From Collinsella aerofaciens (lineage in GTDB: Bacteria; Actinomycetota; Coriobacteriia; Coriobacteriales; Coriobacteriaceae): 12,938 bases of DNA. Numbering within the stretch: position 1 is the stretch's first letter; each line of letters starts with the position of its first letter. This document shows positions 5,596 through 12,615 of this stretch, in pieces. The notes beneath the pieces are model-generated. The model saw only the letters and a list, made by a program, of their open reading frames with translations, ran no database searches and was not told the origin of the DNA. The DNA lies in NCBI RefSeq assembly GCF_019131995.1, contig NZ_JAHONA010000042.1:1-12938 (forward strand), written 5' to 3'. The position numbers and the translations under genes were made by a program.

Positions 5596-6741
5596 CTAGA
5601 GCACCTCCGTGTAGCTGCCAAAGTAGGTGAAGCTCTCGCACACGTCGTCGATTGAGTCGAGCAGGTCGTCGAGGGCCTTGCTGCCAAAGGGGCAGTCCAG
5701 ATCGAAGTAGAACATAAACTCAAAATCGCGACCGGGGATGGGGCGGCTCTCGAGCTTGATGAGGTTGATATTGAGCGCGTAGAAGCGCTCGAGTACGCGG
5801 TAGAGGGCGCCCGGCTCGTTGGCCGTAGTGAGCATGAGCGAGGTACGGTTGGCGCCGGGATAGACGCGCGGCTCACGGCTGATGACGACAAAGCGCGTGT
5901 AGTTGTTGTCCGAGTCCTGGATGTTGGGCTCCAGCACCTCCAGGCCATAGAGTGCCGCGCAGCTGCGCGATGCGATGGCGGCAACATCGGTGCGCTCGGA
6001 GCTGGCGACCATCTCGGCCGACATGGCCGTGTTGGGGTACTTGGTAGCGTGCAGGCCGTGCGCCTCGATAAAGCTAGCGCACTGCGCGATGGCCTGACCG
6101 TGGCTGTAGACCTCGCGTATGTCCGCAAGCTTGGTGCCGGGCTTGACGAGCAGGTTGTGATCGATCTTGAGGCGCAGCGAGCGCACGATATGGAAGTCGA
6201 ACTGGGCGAGCAAGTCGTAGACGGCGTTGACCGAGCCGGCGGTGGAGTTTTCGATGGGCAGCACGCCAAACTCGCAGAAGCCGTCGCGCACAGCGCGCAT
6301 GACGCCCTCGAAGGTCTCGAAGAACGCGATGTCGGGTACGTCGAAGAGCTTGCACGCGGCGATCTGGCTGTAGGCGCCTTCCACGCCCTGGCAGGCAACG
6401 GAGGCCGTCTGGGGGAAGGGCGTATCGAAGGCCGTGGCCGTGGCGTGGGCCTTTTGCGACACCGTGATGCCCGTGAGCTCGTTGATGTAGCGCTGCTGCT
6501 CGGCCTTGCTCATACTCATGAGAAGGCGGAACAGGGTGATCGTCTGGGCCTCGTAGCGCTCGGGTGCGCGGCTGGCGAGGTTATTGAGCTTGGAGCGCTC
6601 GCGGGCGGGGTCGAAGACGGCCTTGCCCATCTCGATCTTTGATTTGGCAACCTCGGTGGCAATGTCCATGCGCTCGATAAAGCTGTTGAGGAGCGTGGTG
6701 TCGATGCCATCGATGGCCTGGCGGATGTCAGCAAGGTCCAT
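5596..6741 (-). CDS. pheA: Bifunctional chorismate mutase-prephenate dehydratase (P-protein)
   Basis: This 381-residue protein has an AroQ-type helical chorismate mutase at about 1-92 (MDLADIRQAIDGID; Lys33/Lys35 and the ARERSKL segment at 46-52). A prephenate dehydratase domain follows at about 112-290 (CQGVEGAYSQ 117-126, LPIENSTAGSV 161-171, catalytic Thr in YTRF 281-284). A C-terminal ACT domain runs from about 298 to 381 with GALYRVLERF (311-320) and ESRP (331-334), the phenylalanine-binding motifs. It turns chorismate into prephenate and then phenylpyruvate and is expected to be inhibited by Phe. The separate TyrA has no mutase domain, so this mutase probably supplies prephenate to both branches. 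The start ATG (6739-6741) has AAGGGG 5 nt upstream. A 170-nt gap with a large inverted repeat separates it from aroC. Confidence 0.96.
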   Translation of the reverse strand: MDLADIRQAIDGIDTTLLNSFIERMDIATEVAKSKIEMGKAVFDPARERSKLNNLASRAPERYEAQTITLFRLLMSMSKAEQQRYINELTGITVSQKAHATATAFDTPFPQTASVACQGVEGAYSQIAACKLFDVPDIAFFETFEGVMRAVRDGFCEFGVLPIENSTAGSVNAVYDLLAQFDFHIVRSLRLKIDHNLLVKPGTKLADIREVYSHGQAIAQCASFIEAHGLHATKYPNTAMSAEMVASSERTDVAAIASRSCAALYGLEVLEPNIQDSDNNYTRFVVISREPRVYPGANRTSLMLTTANEPGALYRVLERFYALNINLIKLESRPIPGRDFEFMFYFDLDCPFGSKALDDLLDSIDDVCESFTYFGSYTEVL

Positions 6742-6770
6742 AGGGACCCCTTTCGTGAATCATTGTGCGG

Positions 6771-6897
6771 GGGTAGTTAATTTGGGACGGGGCTATTTTA
6801 GCTACCCTTTGACTGTCGGCGAATCGATGGGTGCCAGGGCAAATATGAACCGGTATATGGGGGTAGCTAAAATAGCCCCGTCCCAAATTAACTACCC
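6771..6897. repeat. REPIN-like inverted repeat between aroC and pheA
   Basis: Two perfect 37-nt inverted copies, 6771-6807 and 6861-6897, flank a 53-nt spacer. Each arm can itself fold: GGGTAGTTAA pairs with TTAGCTACCC (one G-T wobble) around a loop containing GGGACGGGG. Two REP-type hairpins in opposite orientation with a short spacer is the layout called a REPIN. It fills most of the aroC-pheA gap and will be transcribed in the operon mRNA, where the full arms could form a 37-bp stem. Confidence 0.8.
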
Positions 6898-6911
6898 TTG
6901 GGGTGGGTGGA

Positions 6912-8009
6912 CTAAAGCTGGGCGGCGTCCTCGAGGAGGGCGTCCCAGATGGCGAGCGCCGCGGCTGCCTCGGCTACGGGGACGGCTCGGGGGACGATGC
7001 AGGGATCGTGACGGCCGTGGACCGAGAGCTCGGCATTTTCCATGGCGTCCATGTCTACGGTCTGCTGCTCGCGGCCGATGGAGGGCGTCGGCTTCACGGC
7101 CATGCGCCACATGACGGGCGCGCCGGTGGAGATGCCGCCCAAGATACCGCCGGCGTTATTGGACTCGACTTCGATCTTGCCGTTCTCGGCATCGATACGA
7201 TACGGGTCGTTGTTCTCGCTGCCGCGCATGGCGGCCACGGCAAAGCCCATACCAAACTCCACGCCCTTTACGGCGGGAATGCCAAACGCGATGTGCGCGA
7301 TGCGGTTCTCGATGCCGTCGAACATGGGGTCGCCGATGCCTGCAGGCAGACCGTAGATGCCGCACTCCACGATGCCACCGATGCTGTCGAGCTCGTCGCG
7401 CGCGGCCAGAATCTCCTCGCGCATGCGGCCGGCAGCAGCGGCGTCAATGCAGGGCAGGTCATTTGTAAGGATCGCCTTGCGGTCAGCCTCGCGATAGACC
7501 ATATCATCCATGGGCAGGTCGGAGATGCCACCGATCTGCGCGACGTGCGCCATGACCTTGATGCCACGGGCCTCGAGTGCCTGCAGCGCAATACCGCCGG
7601 CGATGCACAGGGGGGCCGTCAGGCGGCCGGAGAAGTGCCCGCCGCCGGCGACATCGTGCATGTTGCGGTACTTTACACGCGCCGGGTAATCGGCATGTCC
7701 CGGACGGGGCTTGCGGCGCAGCTCGGAATAGTCCTTGGAGCGCGTGTTGGTGTTCTCAATGATCGCTGCGATGGGTGCGCCGGTGGTGTGTCCATCGACC
7801 ACGCCGGCGATGATGTGTGCGGCGTCGGCCTCGCGGCGCTTGGTTGCGGTCTCGTCGCGACCGGGGGCGCGACGATCCAAAAAGGCCTGTAGCTGCTCCT
7901 GGTCAACGGCAATGCCAGCGGGTATGCCATCAAGCGAGCAGCCGATGGCGGGGGAGTGCGACTGGCCGAAGATGCTCAGGTGCAATACGTTGCCAAAGGT
8001 CGAGGACAT
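6912..8009 (-). CDS. aroC: Chorismate synthase
   Basis: The 365-residue protein catalyses the last shikimate step, 5-enolpyruvylshikimate-3-phosphate to chorismate, using reduced FMN. Family signatures are FGQSHSPAIG (14-23, with the conserved His18), RPGHADY (102-108), GGGHFSGR (122-129), NNAGGILGGISTGAPV (284-299) and GRHDPC (332-337). FGQSHS replaces the common GESHG, a variant also remembered from clostridial enzymes. Length is normal for the bacterial monofunctional enzyme, which needs a separate flavin reductase not seen here. The ATG (8007-8009) is 1 nt after the aroA stop, with GAGGAGG in the last codons of aroA as ribosome-binding site, so the two are translationally coupled. It is the fifth gene of the operon. 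Confidence 0.97.
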   Translation of the reverse strand: MSSTFGNVLHLSIFGQSHSPAIGCSLDGIPAGIAVDQEQLQAFLDRRAPGRDETATKRREADAAHIIAGVVDGHTTGAPIAAIIENTNTRSKDYSELRRKPRPGHADYPARVKYRNMHDVAGGGHFSGRLTAPLCIAGGIALQALEARGIKVMAHVAQIGGISDLPMDDMVYREADRKAILTNDLPCIDAAAAGRMREEILAARDELDSIGGIVECGIYGLPAGIGDPMFDGIENRIAHIAFGIPAVKGVEFGMGFAVAAMRGSENNDPYRIDAENGKIEVESNNAGGILGGISTGAPVMWRMAVKPTPSIGREQQTVDMDAMENAELSVHGRHDPCIVPRAVPVAEAAAALAIWDALLEDAAQL

Positions 8010-8010
8010 G

Positions 8011-9330
8011 CTATTCCTCCTCGAGCGTGACTTTGCCGCCCAGCAGGCGGTAGTGGTCGAAGAAATCGGGATAGGACTTGTTGACAGCCTCGGCGCCGTG
8101 GATCACGACTTCGCCGGTGGCACGGCTCGCGGCGATGGCGGCCATCATGGCGATGCGATGGTCGTTGTGCGAATCGACCTCGCCGCCGGTAAAGGCATCG
8201 ACGCCCTTGATGATGAGGTCGTCGCCGGCAATGCGCACCTGTGCGCCCAGCGCGGTGAGCTCGCGGGTGGTGGTGACCAGGCGATCGGATTCCTTGATGC
8301 GCAGGCGGGCGCAGTCGCGGATGAACGTGCGGCCCTGGGCCAGCGATGCCACGGCAGAGATGACGGGTACCAGGTCGGGAATGTCGTGGGCGCTCATCTC
8401 GAAGCCGGCGAGCTTGTCGGACTGCACGGTGGCGGCGTTGGTGGAGCGCACGATGCGGGCGCCAAAGCGCGAAAGCGCGGCGAGCACGTTGCGGTCGCCC
8501 TGCGCGGAGCTCAGCGATACGCCTTCCACGGTGATGGGGTCGGAGCCGATGGCGCCAGCGCACAGCCAAAAGGCCGCATTGGACCAATCGCCCTCGACGG
8601 CCACGCTGCCGGGCGTGCGGTACGAGCCGCTGCTCACTCGGAAGTTTGTGACCTCGGGCTTGCCATTCTTGGCGGGGATGCGCTCGACGTTGACCTCGAC
8701 GCCGAAGGCCTTCATGGCCTGGATCGTGAGGTTGATGTAGGGGCGGCTTTCGATGAGCCCGGTCACCTGCACGCAGGAGGGCTGGGACAGCAGCGGGGCC
8801 GCCAGCAGCAGGCCCGAGATGTACTGCGAGCTCACATTGCCCGGCAGCACAAAGGTGCCCGGGCGCATGCGGCCGCTCGTCTTGAGCGGAAAGCCGCCCA
8901 GACCCTGCAGGTCGCAGCCGGCGGCGATGATCTCGTCCGAGAGCGGGGAGAGCGGGCGGGCGCCCAGACGGCCCTGGCCCACAAATGTGGCCTCTGCTCC
9001 CAGCGCGCAGGCGACGGGCAGCATAAAGCGGAGCGTGGAGCCGCTCTCGCCGCAGTCGAGCGTGCCGCCGGCAAGTGCCTTGAGCAGGCCAAACTCAATA
9101 CTCTTCATGGTTGGATGGACCTGGAATCCGTCCTCGACGGTCTCGATGCGGGCGCCGAGTGCCGTAAGGCAGCGGACCGTGGCCTCGATGTCGGCGCAGG
9201 TGGTATTGCAGGCGACGTGTGTCTCACCGTTGGCGAGTGCTGCGCAGATGATCAGGCGGTGCGCCATCGACTTGGACGCGATGGCGGGAACGGTGCCCTT
9301 GAGCGGGGACGGGGTGATGCGGGCTAGCAT
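8011..9330 (-). CDS. aroA: 3-phosphoshikimate 1-carboxyvinyltransferase (EPSP synthase)
   Basis: This 439-residue enzyme joins PEP to shikimate-3-phosphate. Visible motifs are KSMAHR (20-25), LDCGESGSTLRF (91-102, the PEP/glyphosate loop with the conserved Gly-Ser and Arg101), SSQYISGLLLAAP (167-179), DIPDLVPV (316-323) with the catalytic Asp, RIKESDRL (344-351) and NDHRIAM (389-395). Two repeated inside-out barrel domains of the family are accounted for by the length. The ATG (9328-9330) overlaps the aroB stop by 7 nt (GCATGCTAG), and AAGGGAG lies about 10 nt upstream in aroB. The loop reads GESGSTLR rather than the GNAGTAMR of the E. coli enzyme, so inhibitor sensitivity cannot be judged by analogy. 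Confidence 0.97.
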   Translation of the reverse strand: MLARITPSPLKGTVPAIASKSMAHRLIICAALANGETHVACNTTCADIEATVRCLTALGARIETVEDGFQVHPTMKSIEFGLLKALAGGTLDCGESGSTLRFMLPVACALGAEATFVGQGRLGARPLSPLSDEIIAAGCDLQGLGGFPLKTSGRMRPGTFVLPGNVSSQYISGLLLAAPLLSQPSCVQVTGLIESRPYINLTIQAMKAFGVEVNVERIPAKNGKPEVTNFRVSSGSYRTPGSVAVEGDWSNAAFWLCAGAIGSDPITVEGVSLSSAQGDRNVLAALSRFGARIVRSTNAATVQSDKLAGFEMSAHDIPDLVPVISAVASLAQGRTFIRDCARLRIKESDRLVTTTRELTALGAQVRIAGDDLIIKGVDAFTGGEVDSHNDHRIAMMAAIAASRATGEVVIHGAEAVNKSYPDFFDHYRLLGGKVTLEEE

Positions 9331-10430
9331 GCGGAAGCGTCTCCCTTCTGGCCGAGGCCCTCGGCAATTAAATTGTGGAAGGTGGAAAGCGGCGTGCGGT
9401 CGATGCTGCAGCGGCCGATGCCGTGCGGAATCACCAGGTCGATCGTGTCACCGGTGCGTTTTTTGTCGTGCAGCGCCTCGGCAAAGACGGCGTCGGCATC
9501 CAAGTCGCAGCGGGTCTTGAGACCGTGGCGCGCACAGAGCTCTTCGATGCGCCCCGGCAGCTCGGCGTCGCAAATGCCATGCAGCGCTGCGGCGCGCGTG
9601 ATAATGCCCATGCCGATCGACACGCAGTTGCCGTGTCCGAGTTCAAAGTGCTCGCAGGCCTCGACGGCGTGTCCGGCGCTGTGTCCAAAGTTGAGGAGCT
9701 TGCGCTGGTTGGTTTCGCGCTCGTCGGCGACGACCACGGCGCGCTTGATGTCGATATTGCGGGCGATGATGAGCGCTACGCGGGCCACATCGCGGTTGAG
9801 TAGCTCAAGCGTAAGCGGGGTCTTCTCCAGTTCGGCGAAAAGCTCCGGGTCGGCGATCACGGCGTGTTTCACAACCTCGCCGCAGCCGTCGGCGAACTGC
9901 TTGGGCGTGAGGGTGGCCAGGCACCCCACGTCGGCGATAACCACGCTCGGCTGCCAAAAGGCGCCGGCCAAGTTCTTGCCGGCAGCCAGGTCGATGGCGG
10001 TCTTGCCGCCCACCGACGAATCCACCATGGCGAGCAGACTCGTCGGGATCTGCACAAACTTGCAGCCGCGCATGTAGGTGGCGGCCACAAAGCCCGCCGC
10101 GTCGCCCACGACGCCGCCGCCGAGTGCCACGATCACGTCGGAGCGCGAAAGCTCGTGCTCGGCCACAAACTCCAAAATGGCAATATAGGTTTCGGCGCGC
10201 TTATGGGCCTCGCCGGCCTCGAAGGTGCAGATGCTCACCTCGTAGCCTGACGCCTCCAGGCTCTGCTTAACGGGCATCTGGTAGAGCGGGCCCACGTTGG
10301 TGTCCGTCACTATGACGGCCTTGGTACCGCCGGCAGCGGCGCGCACGAGCGGTCCCGCCTGCTCCAGCAAAAACGTGCCAACATGCACCTGGTAGGGGCG
10401 TGCAGTGTCGATATCGATGGTAATCGCCAT
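9324..10430 (-). CDS. aroB: 3-dehydroquinate synthase
   Basis: The 368-residue enzyme converts DAHP to 3-dehydroquinate with NAD+ and a divalent metal. Motifs in order: EAGEAHK (71-77), GGGVVGD (104-110) for NAD+ binding, the long conserved block YMRGCKFVQIPTSLLAMVDSSV followed by GGKTAIDL (119-148), GKNLAGAF (151-158), and the metal ligands Glu185 (GEVVKH), His250 (NFGHSAGH) and His266 (LGHG). DKKRTGD (322-328) is also typical. Length is usual. The ATG (10428-10430) lies 36 nt after the tyrA stop with GAAAGGA about 10 nt upstream; its 3' end overlaps aroA by 7 nt. The extreme C-terminus (KGDASAC) is probably fixed by the overlap and carries no known function. Confidence 0.97.
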   Translation of the reverse strand: MAITIDIDTARPYQVHVGTFLLEQAGPLVRAAAGGTKAVIVTDTNVGPLYQMPVKQSLEASGYEVSICTFEAGEAHKRAETYIAILEFVAEHELSRSDVIVALGGGVVGDAAGFVAATYMRGCKFVQIPTSLLAMVDSSVGGKTAIDLAAGKNLAGAFWQPSVVIADVGCLATLTPKQFADGCGEVVKHAVIADPELFAELEKTPLTLELLNRDVARVALIIARNIDIKRAVVVADERETNQRKLLNFGHSAGHAVEACEHFELGHGNCVSIGMGIITRAAALHGICDAELPGRIEELCARHGLKTRCDLDADAVFAEALHDKKRTGDTIDLVIPHGIGRCSIDRTPLSTFHNLIAEGLGQKGDASAC

Positions 10431-10466
10431 AAGCTTCGGTCCTTTCGACCTGGCGTGATAGGTGGT

Positions 10467-11381
10467 CTAGTGGGAGGCCTCGTCGTCGAGTGCGCGCTTA
10501 ATGCGGTCGCCCTCGGCAAGGAGATTCTCCAGATAGCGCTGGTCGCGGTCCTTGAGCGCACGGCTGTAGGCGCCAAGCGACTCGATCAGATGGTCGATCT
10601 CGAAGGCGAGCGCGTCGGCGTCGTCGATCATGAGCTCAGACCACATCTGTGGATTGAGGTGCGCCACTCGGGTGAGGTCGCGGTAGCTGCCGGCCGAAAA
10701 GCCGTGGTGGACCTGGGCAGTGGGGCTTTTGACGTAGGCGTTGGATACCACGTGCGCAAGCTGGCTCGTGAAGGCGATGACGCGGTCGTGCTCGGCTGCG
10801 CTGGTCACGCTGAACTTGCCAAAGCCCAAGGGGCGCACCATCTCGCGCACCTGGCCCAAAAGCTCCAGCTTGAGCGCATCGTCCACCGCGGGCGGCACGA
10901 GCACGAGTGGCGCGCCCTGGAACAGGTCGGCGCGGGAGTGCGCATAGCCCGAGTACTGCGTGCCCGCCATGGGGTGCGCGCCCACAAAGTAAAAGCCGTG
11001 CTCGCGGGCAAGCTCAAAGGCGCGCTCGCACACGATGCCCTTGACGCCCACCGTGTCGATCACCACGGGCCCCATGATGGCCTCGGTGTCGGTGGCGTCG
11101 GCGAGTGCCTGGGCATGCGCCTCGAGCCACTCGATGCAGGCCTCGGGGTAGCAAGCCAGGACGATGATGTCGCATTCGCCGAGTGTCTTATCGTTGAGCT
11201 CTCCGGCGACAGTGCCCATGCTGGCGGCCGTCATGACATCGTCATCGGGGTCCCAGGCCAGCACGCGGACGCCTGCCTGTGCATAGCCGCGGGCAAAGCT
11301 GCCGCCGATGAGGCCAAGGCCGACGATGCCGGCGCACTTGGGGCCGCCCTGGTTAACGCGCGCGTTTCTCACCGTACCCAT
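10467..11381 (-). CDS. tyrA: Prephenate dehydrogenase (monofunctional)
   Basis: The 304-residue protein oxidatively decarboxylates prephenate to 4-hydroxyphenylpyruvate, the tyrosine branch. A Rossmann glycine motif GLGLIGGSFA is at 21-30, followed by DTVGVKG (109-115), GAHPMAGTQYSGY (134-146), the catalytic EHD (197-199), SQLAH (206-210) and GSYRDLTRVA (231-240). There is no chorismate mutase domain and, at this length, no C-terminal ACT domain, so tyrosine feedback by the ACT route is not expected. WDPDD (43-47) at the end of the second strand suggests NAD+ preference, although no biochemical assignment can be made. ATG (11379-11381) lies 2 nt after the aroF stop, with GGAG in the last codon of aroF, so it is coupled to DAHP synthase. 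Arogenate as substrate cannot be excluded. Confidence 0.94.
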   Translation of the reverse strand: MGTVRNARVNQGGPKCAGIVGLGLIGGSFARGYAQAGVRVLAWDPDDDVMTAASMGTVAGELNDKTLGECDIIVLACYPEACIEWLEAHAQALADATDTEAIMGPVVIDTVGVKGIVCERAFELAREHGFYFVGAHPMAGTQYSGYAHSRADLFQGAPLVLVPPAVDDALKLELLGQVREMVRPLGFGKFSVTSAAEHDRVIAFTSQLAHVVSNAYVKSPTAQVHHGFSAGSYRDLTRVAHLNPQMWSELMIDDADALAFEIDHLIESLGAYSRALKDRDQRYLENLLAEGDRIKRALDDEASH

Positions 11382-11383
11382 GG

Positions 11384-12406
11384 CTACTCCATGGTCTCTT
11401 GGCAGACAACCTCGCGGATGGCTCGGATGCGGCGCATGGTGTCGTCGAACTGATCGGGGGTGAGGGCCTGGGCGCCGTCGGACCAGGCGCGGCTCGGCTC
11501 GTCGTGGACCTCGATCTCCAGGCCGTTGGCACCGCAGGCGGTCGCAGCGAGCGCCATGGGCTCAACGTAGCGGGTGTAGCCGGTGGCGTGGCTGGGATCG
11601 GCTACGACTGGCAGGTGCGTCAGGTGGTGCAGCACCGGCACGGCGTTAAGGTCGAAGGTGTTGCGGGTGCGGGTCTCGAAGGTGCGAATGCCGCGCTCGC
11701 ACAGGATAACGTTGTCGTTGCCCTCGCTCATGATGTACTCGCCGGCCATGAGCAGCTCATCGATCGTGCCGGACATGCCGCGCTTGAGCAGGATCGGGGT
11801 CTGGGTCTTGCCGACCTCCTTGAGCAGGGGGAAGTTCTGGGCGTTGCGGGCGCCGATCTGCATGACGTCGATCTTCTTGTCCAAGAAGACCTGCACGTCG
11901 CGTGGGTCCATGATCTCGGTGACGATCGGCATGTCGAGCTCGGCAGACGCCTCGCACAGCAGGTCGAGGCCGGCGGGACCCATGCCCTGGTAGGCGTAGG
12001 GGGAGGTGCGGGGCTTGTAGGCACCGCCGCGCAGCATCGTGGCGCCGGCGGCCTTTACGCGGCGTGCGATGCGAATGAGGTTTTCGCCCTCGACGGAGCA
12101 GGGGCCGGCGATGACCTGGAACTGATCGCCGCCGATCTTGACGCCGTGGCCGCAGTCGATGACGGAGTCCTCGGGGTGGAATTTGCGGTTGGCACGCTTA
12201 AAAGGCTCGGAGACGCGCTGCACGCGCTCGACGACATCCATGGACTCGAGCAGGAACGGGTCGATCTTGGTCGTATCGCCCACCAGGCCGATGATCGTCT
12301 CGTTCTCGCCGCGCGAGACATCGGTCTTCAGGCCCTTTTTCTCAATCCAGCTGACGATATGGCCGACGGCCTCGTCGCTGGCGCTCTGTTTTAAAATTGC
12401 AATCAT
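11384..12406 (-). CDS. aroF: 3-deoxy-7-phosphoheptulonate (DAHP) synthase, type I-beta with N-terminal regulatory domain
   Basis: This 340-residue enzyme commits PEP and erythrose-4-phosphate to the shikimate pathway. It matches the Thermotoga-type enzyme: an N-terminal ferredoxin-like domain (about 1-70) that in the family binds Tyr/Phe for feedback inhibition, then a barrel with VIAGPCSVE (98-106), GGAYKPRTSPYAYQG (127-141), QIGARNAQN (183-191), LLKRGMSGT (206-214), DPSHATG (270-276) and IEVH (298-301). Predicted metal ligands are Cys103, His273, Glu299 and Asp310. The ATG at 12404-12406 is preferred over an in-frame ATG at 12454 because GAGAGG lies 6 nt upstream and the regulatory domain starts at MIAIL. 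The upstream ATG would place the terminator-like hairpin inside the coding region. It is first in the operon, so leader control here would govern the whole pathway. Confidence 0.96.
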   Translation of the reverse strand: MIAILKQSASDEAVGHIVSWIEKKGLKTDVSRGENETIIGLVGDTTKIDPFLLESMDVVERVQRVSEPFKRANRKFHPEDSVIDCGHGVKIGGDQFQVIAGPCSVEGENLIRIARRVKAAGATMLRGGAYKPRTSPYAYQGMGPAGLDLLCEASAELDMPIVTEIMDPRDVQVFLDKKIDVMQIGARNAQNFPLLKEVGKTQTPILLKRGMSGTIDELLMAGEYIMSEGNDNVILCERGIRTFETRTRNTFDLNAVPVLHHLTHLPVVADPSHATGYTRYVEPMALAATACGANGLEIEVHDEPSRAWSDGAQALTPDQFDDTMRRIRAIREVVCQETME

Positions 12407-12416
12407 GGTGTGCCTC

Positions 12417-12479
12417 TCACCTCGATGGATAACTTTTGCAAAAACGGCTCGCATCGCGAGCCGTGTATATATGGTGCAT
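12417..12479 (-). CDS. Possible aroF leader peptide (20 codons)
   Basis: A minus-strand ATG at 12477-12479 opens a 20-codon frame ending in TGA at 12417-12419. The TGA lies in the purine-rich aroF ribosome-binding region. It encodes Tyr5, Phe13 and Tyr17. Codons 6-12 are exactly the terminator-like hairpin, so Tyr5 (12465-12467) abuts the stem. No Shine-Dalgarno precedes the ATG, but the predicted transcription start coincides with it, which would allow leaderless translation. A frame this short arises easily by chance; the placement and aromatic codons are the only support. Confidence 0.32.
   Translation of the reverse strand: MHHIYTARDASRFCKSYPSR
12440..12464 (-). terminator. Terminator-like hairpin in the aroF leader (candidate attenuator)
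   Basis: On the minus strand ACGGCTCGC and GCGAGCCGT form a perfect 9-bp GC-rich stem around a GAT loop, followed by a run of five T (12440-12444). It lies 33 nt upstream of the aroF start and downstream of the only good promoter-like sequence in the leader. Only about 33 nt remain between it and the gene, too little for another promoter, so it should act on aro operon transcripts. In the plus direction no T-run follows. Confidence 0.68.
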
Positions 12480-12487
12480 GAAAGTTT

Positions 12488-12517
12488 ATACTATCCGACT
12501 CGCTTTTGCCTTCTAAA
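12488..12517 (-). promoter_or_regulatory. Candidate promoter of the aro operon
   Basis: On the minus strand TTTAGA (12512-12517) and TAGTAT (12488-12493) are separated by 18 bp; an overlapping TATAAA (12485-12490) is an alternative -10. Either places the start of transcription near 12479, immediately ahead of the leader hairpin. Both boxes are imperfect, so this is a candidate only. Confidence 0.45.
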
Positions 12518-12575
12518 GTGGGCCGTTGCGCCGCGTCTTCCTCGGAATCCTTGATTATCAACTTCATCCGAACAC

Positions 12576-12615
12576 TTCCCACATTCATCCGCACATGTGC
12601 GGATGAATGTGGGAA
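12576..12615. repeat. Perfect 40-bp palindrome upstream of the IS30-like gene
   Basis: Positions 12576-12595 are the exact reverse complement of 12596-12615, with no spacer (centre CACA/TGTG). Pairing stops at both outer edges (C against C). It lies 52 bp before the transposase start and 59 bp before the candidate aro -35. It may be an insertion-sequence end, two abutted ends, a palindromic target site or an operator. Confidence 0.9.

Noticed and set aside
7735..9327. A 530-codon plus-strand frame opposite aroA and aroC.
   Set aside because: It is low-complexity, rich in Gly, Ala, Asp and His, as expected for the antisense of GC-rich genes, and both sense genes are certain.
10383..12394. Long plus-strand frames of 331 and 356 codons opposite tyrA and aroF.
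   Set aside because: They are antisense shadows of well-recognised genes, with no domains or start signals.
12407..12454. Upstream in-frame ATG that would lengthen aroF by 16 residues.
   Set aside because: The internal ATG at 12406 has a good ribosome-binding site and a family-typical N-terminus; the longer form would run through the leader hairpin.
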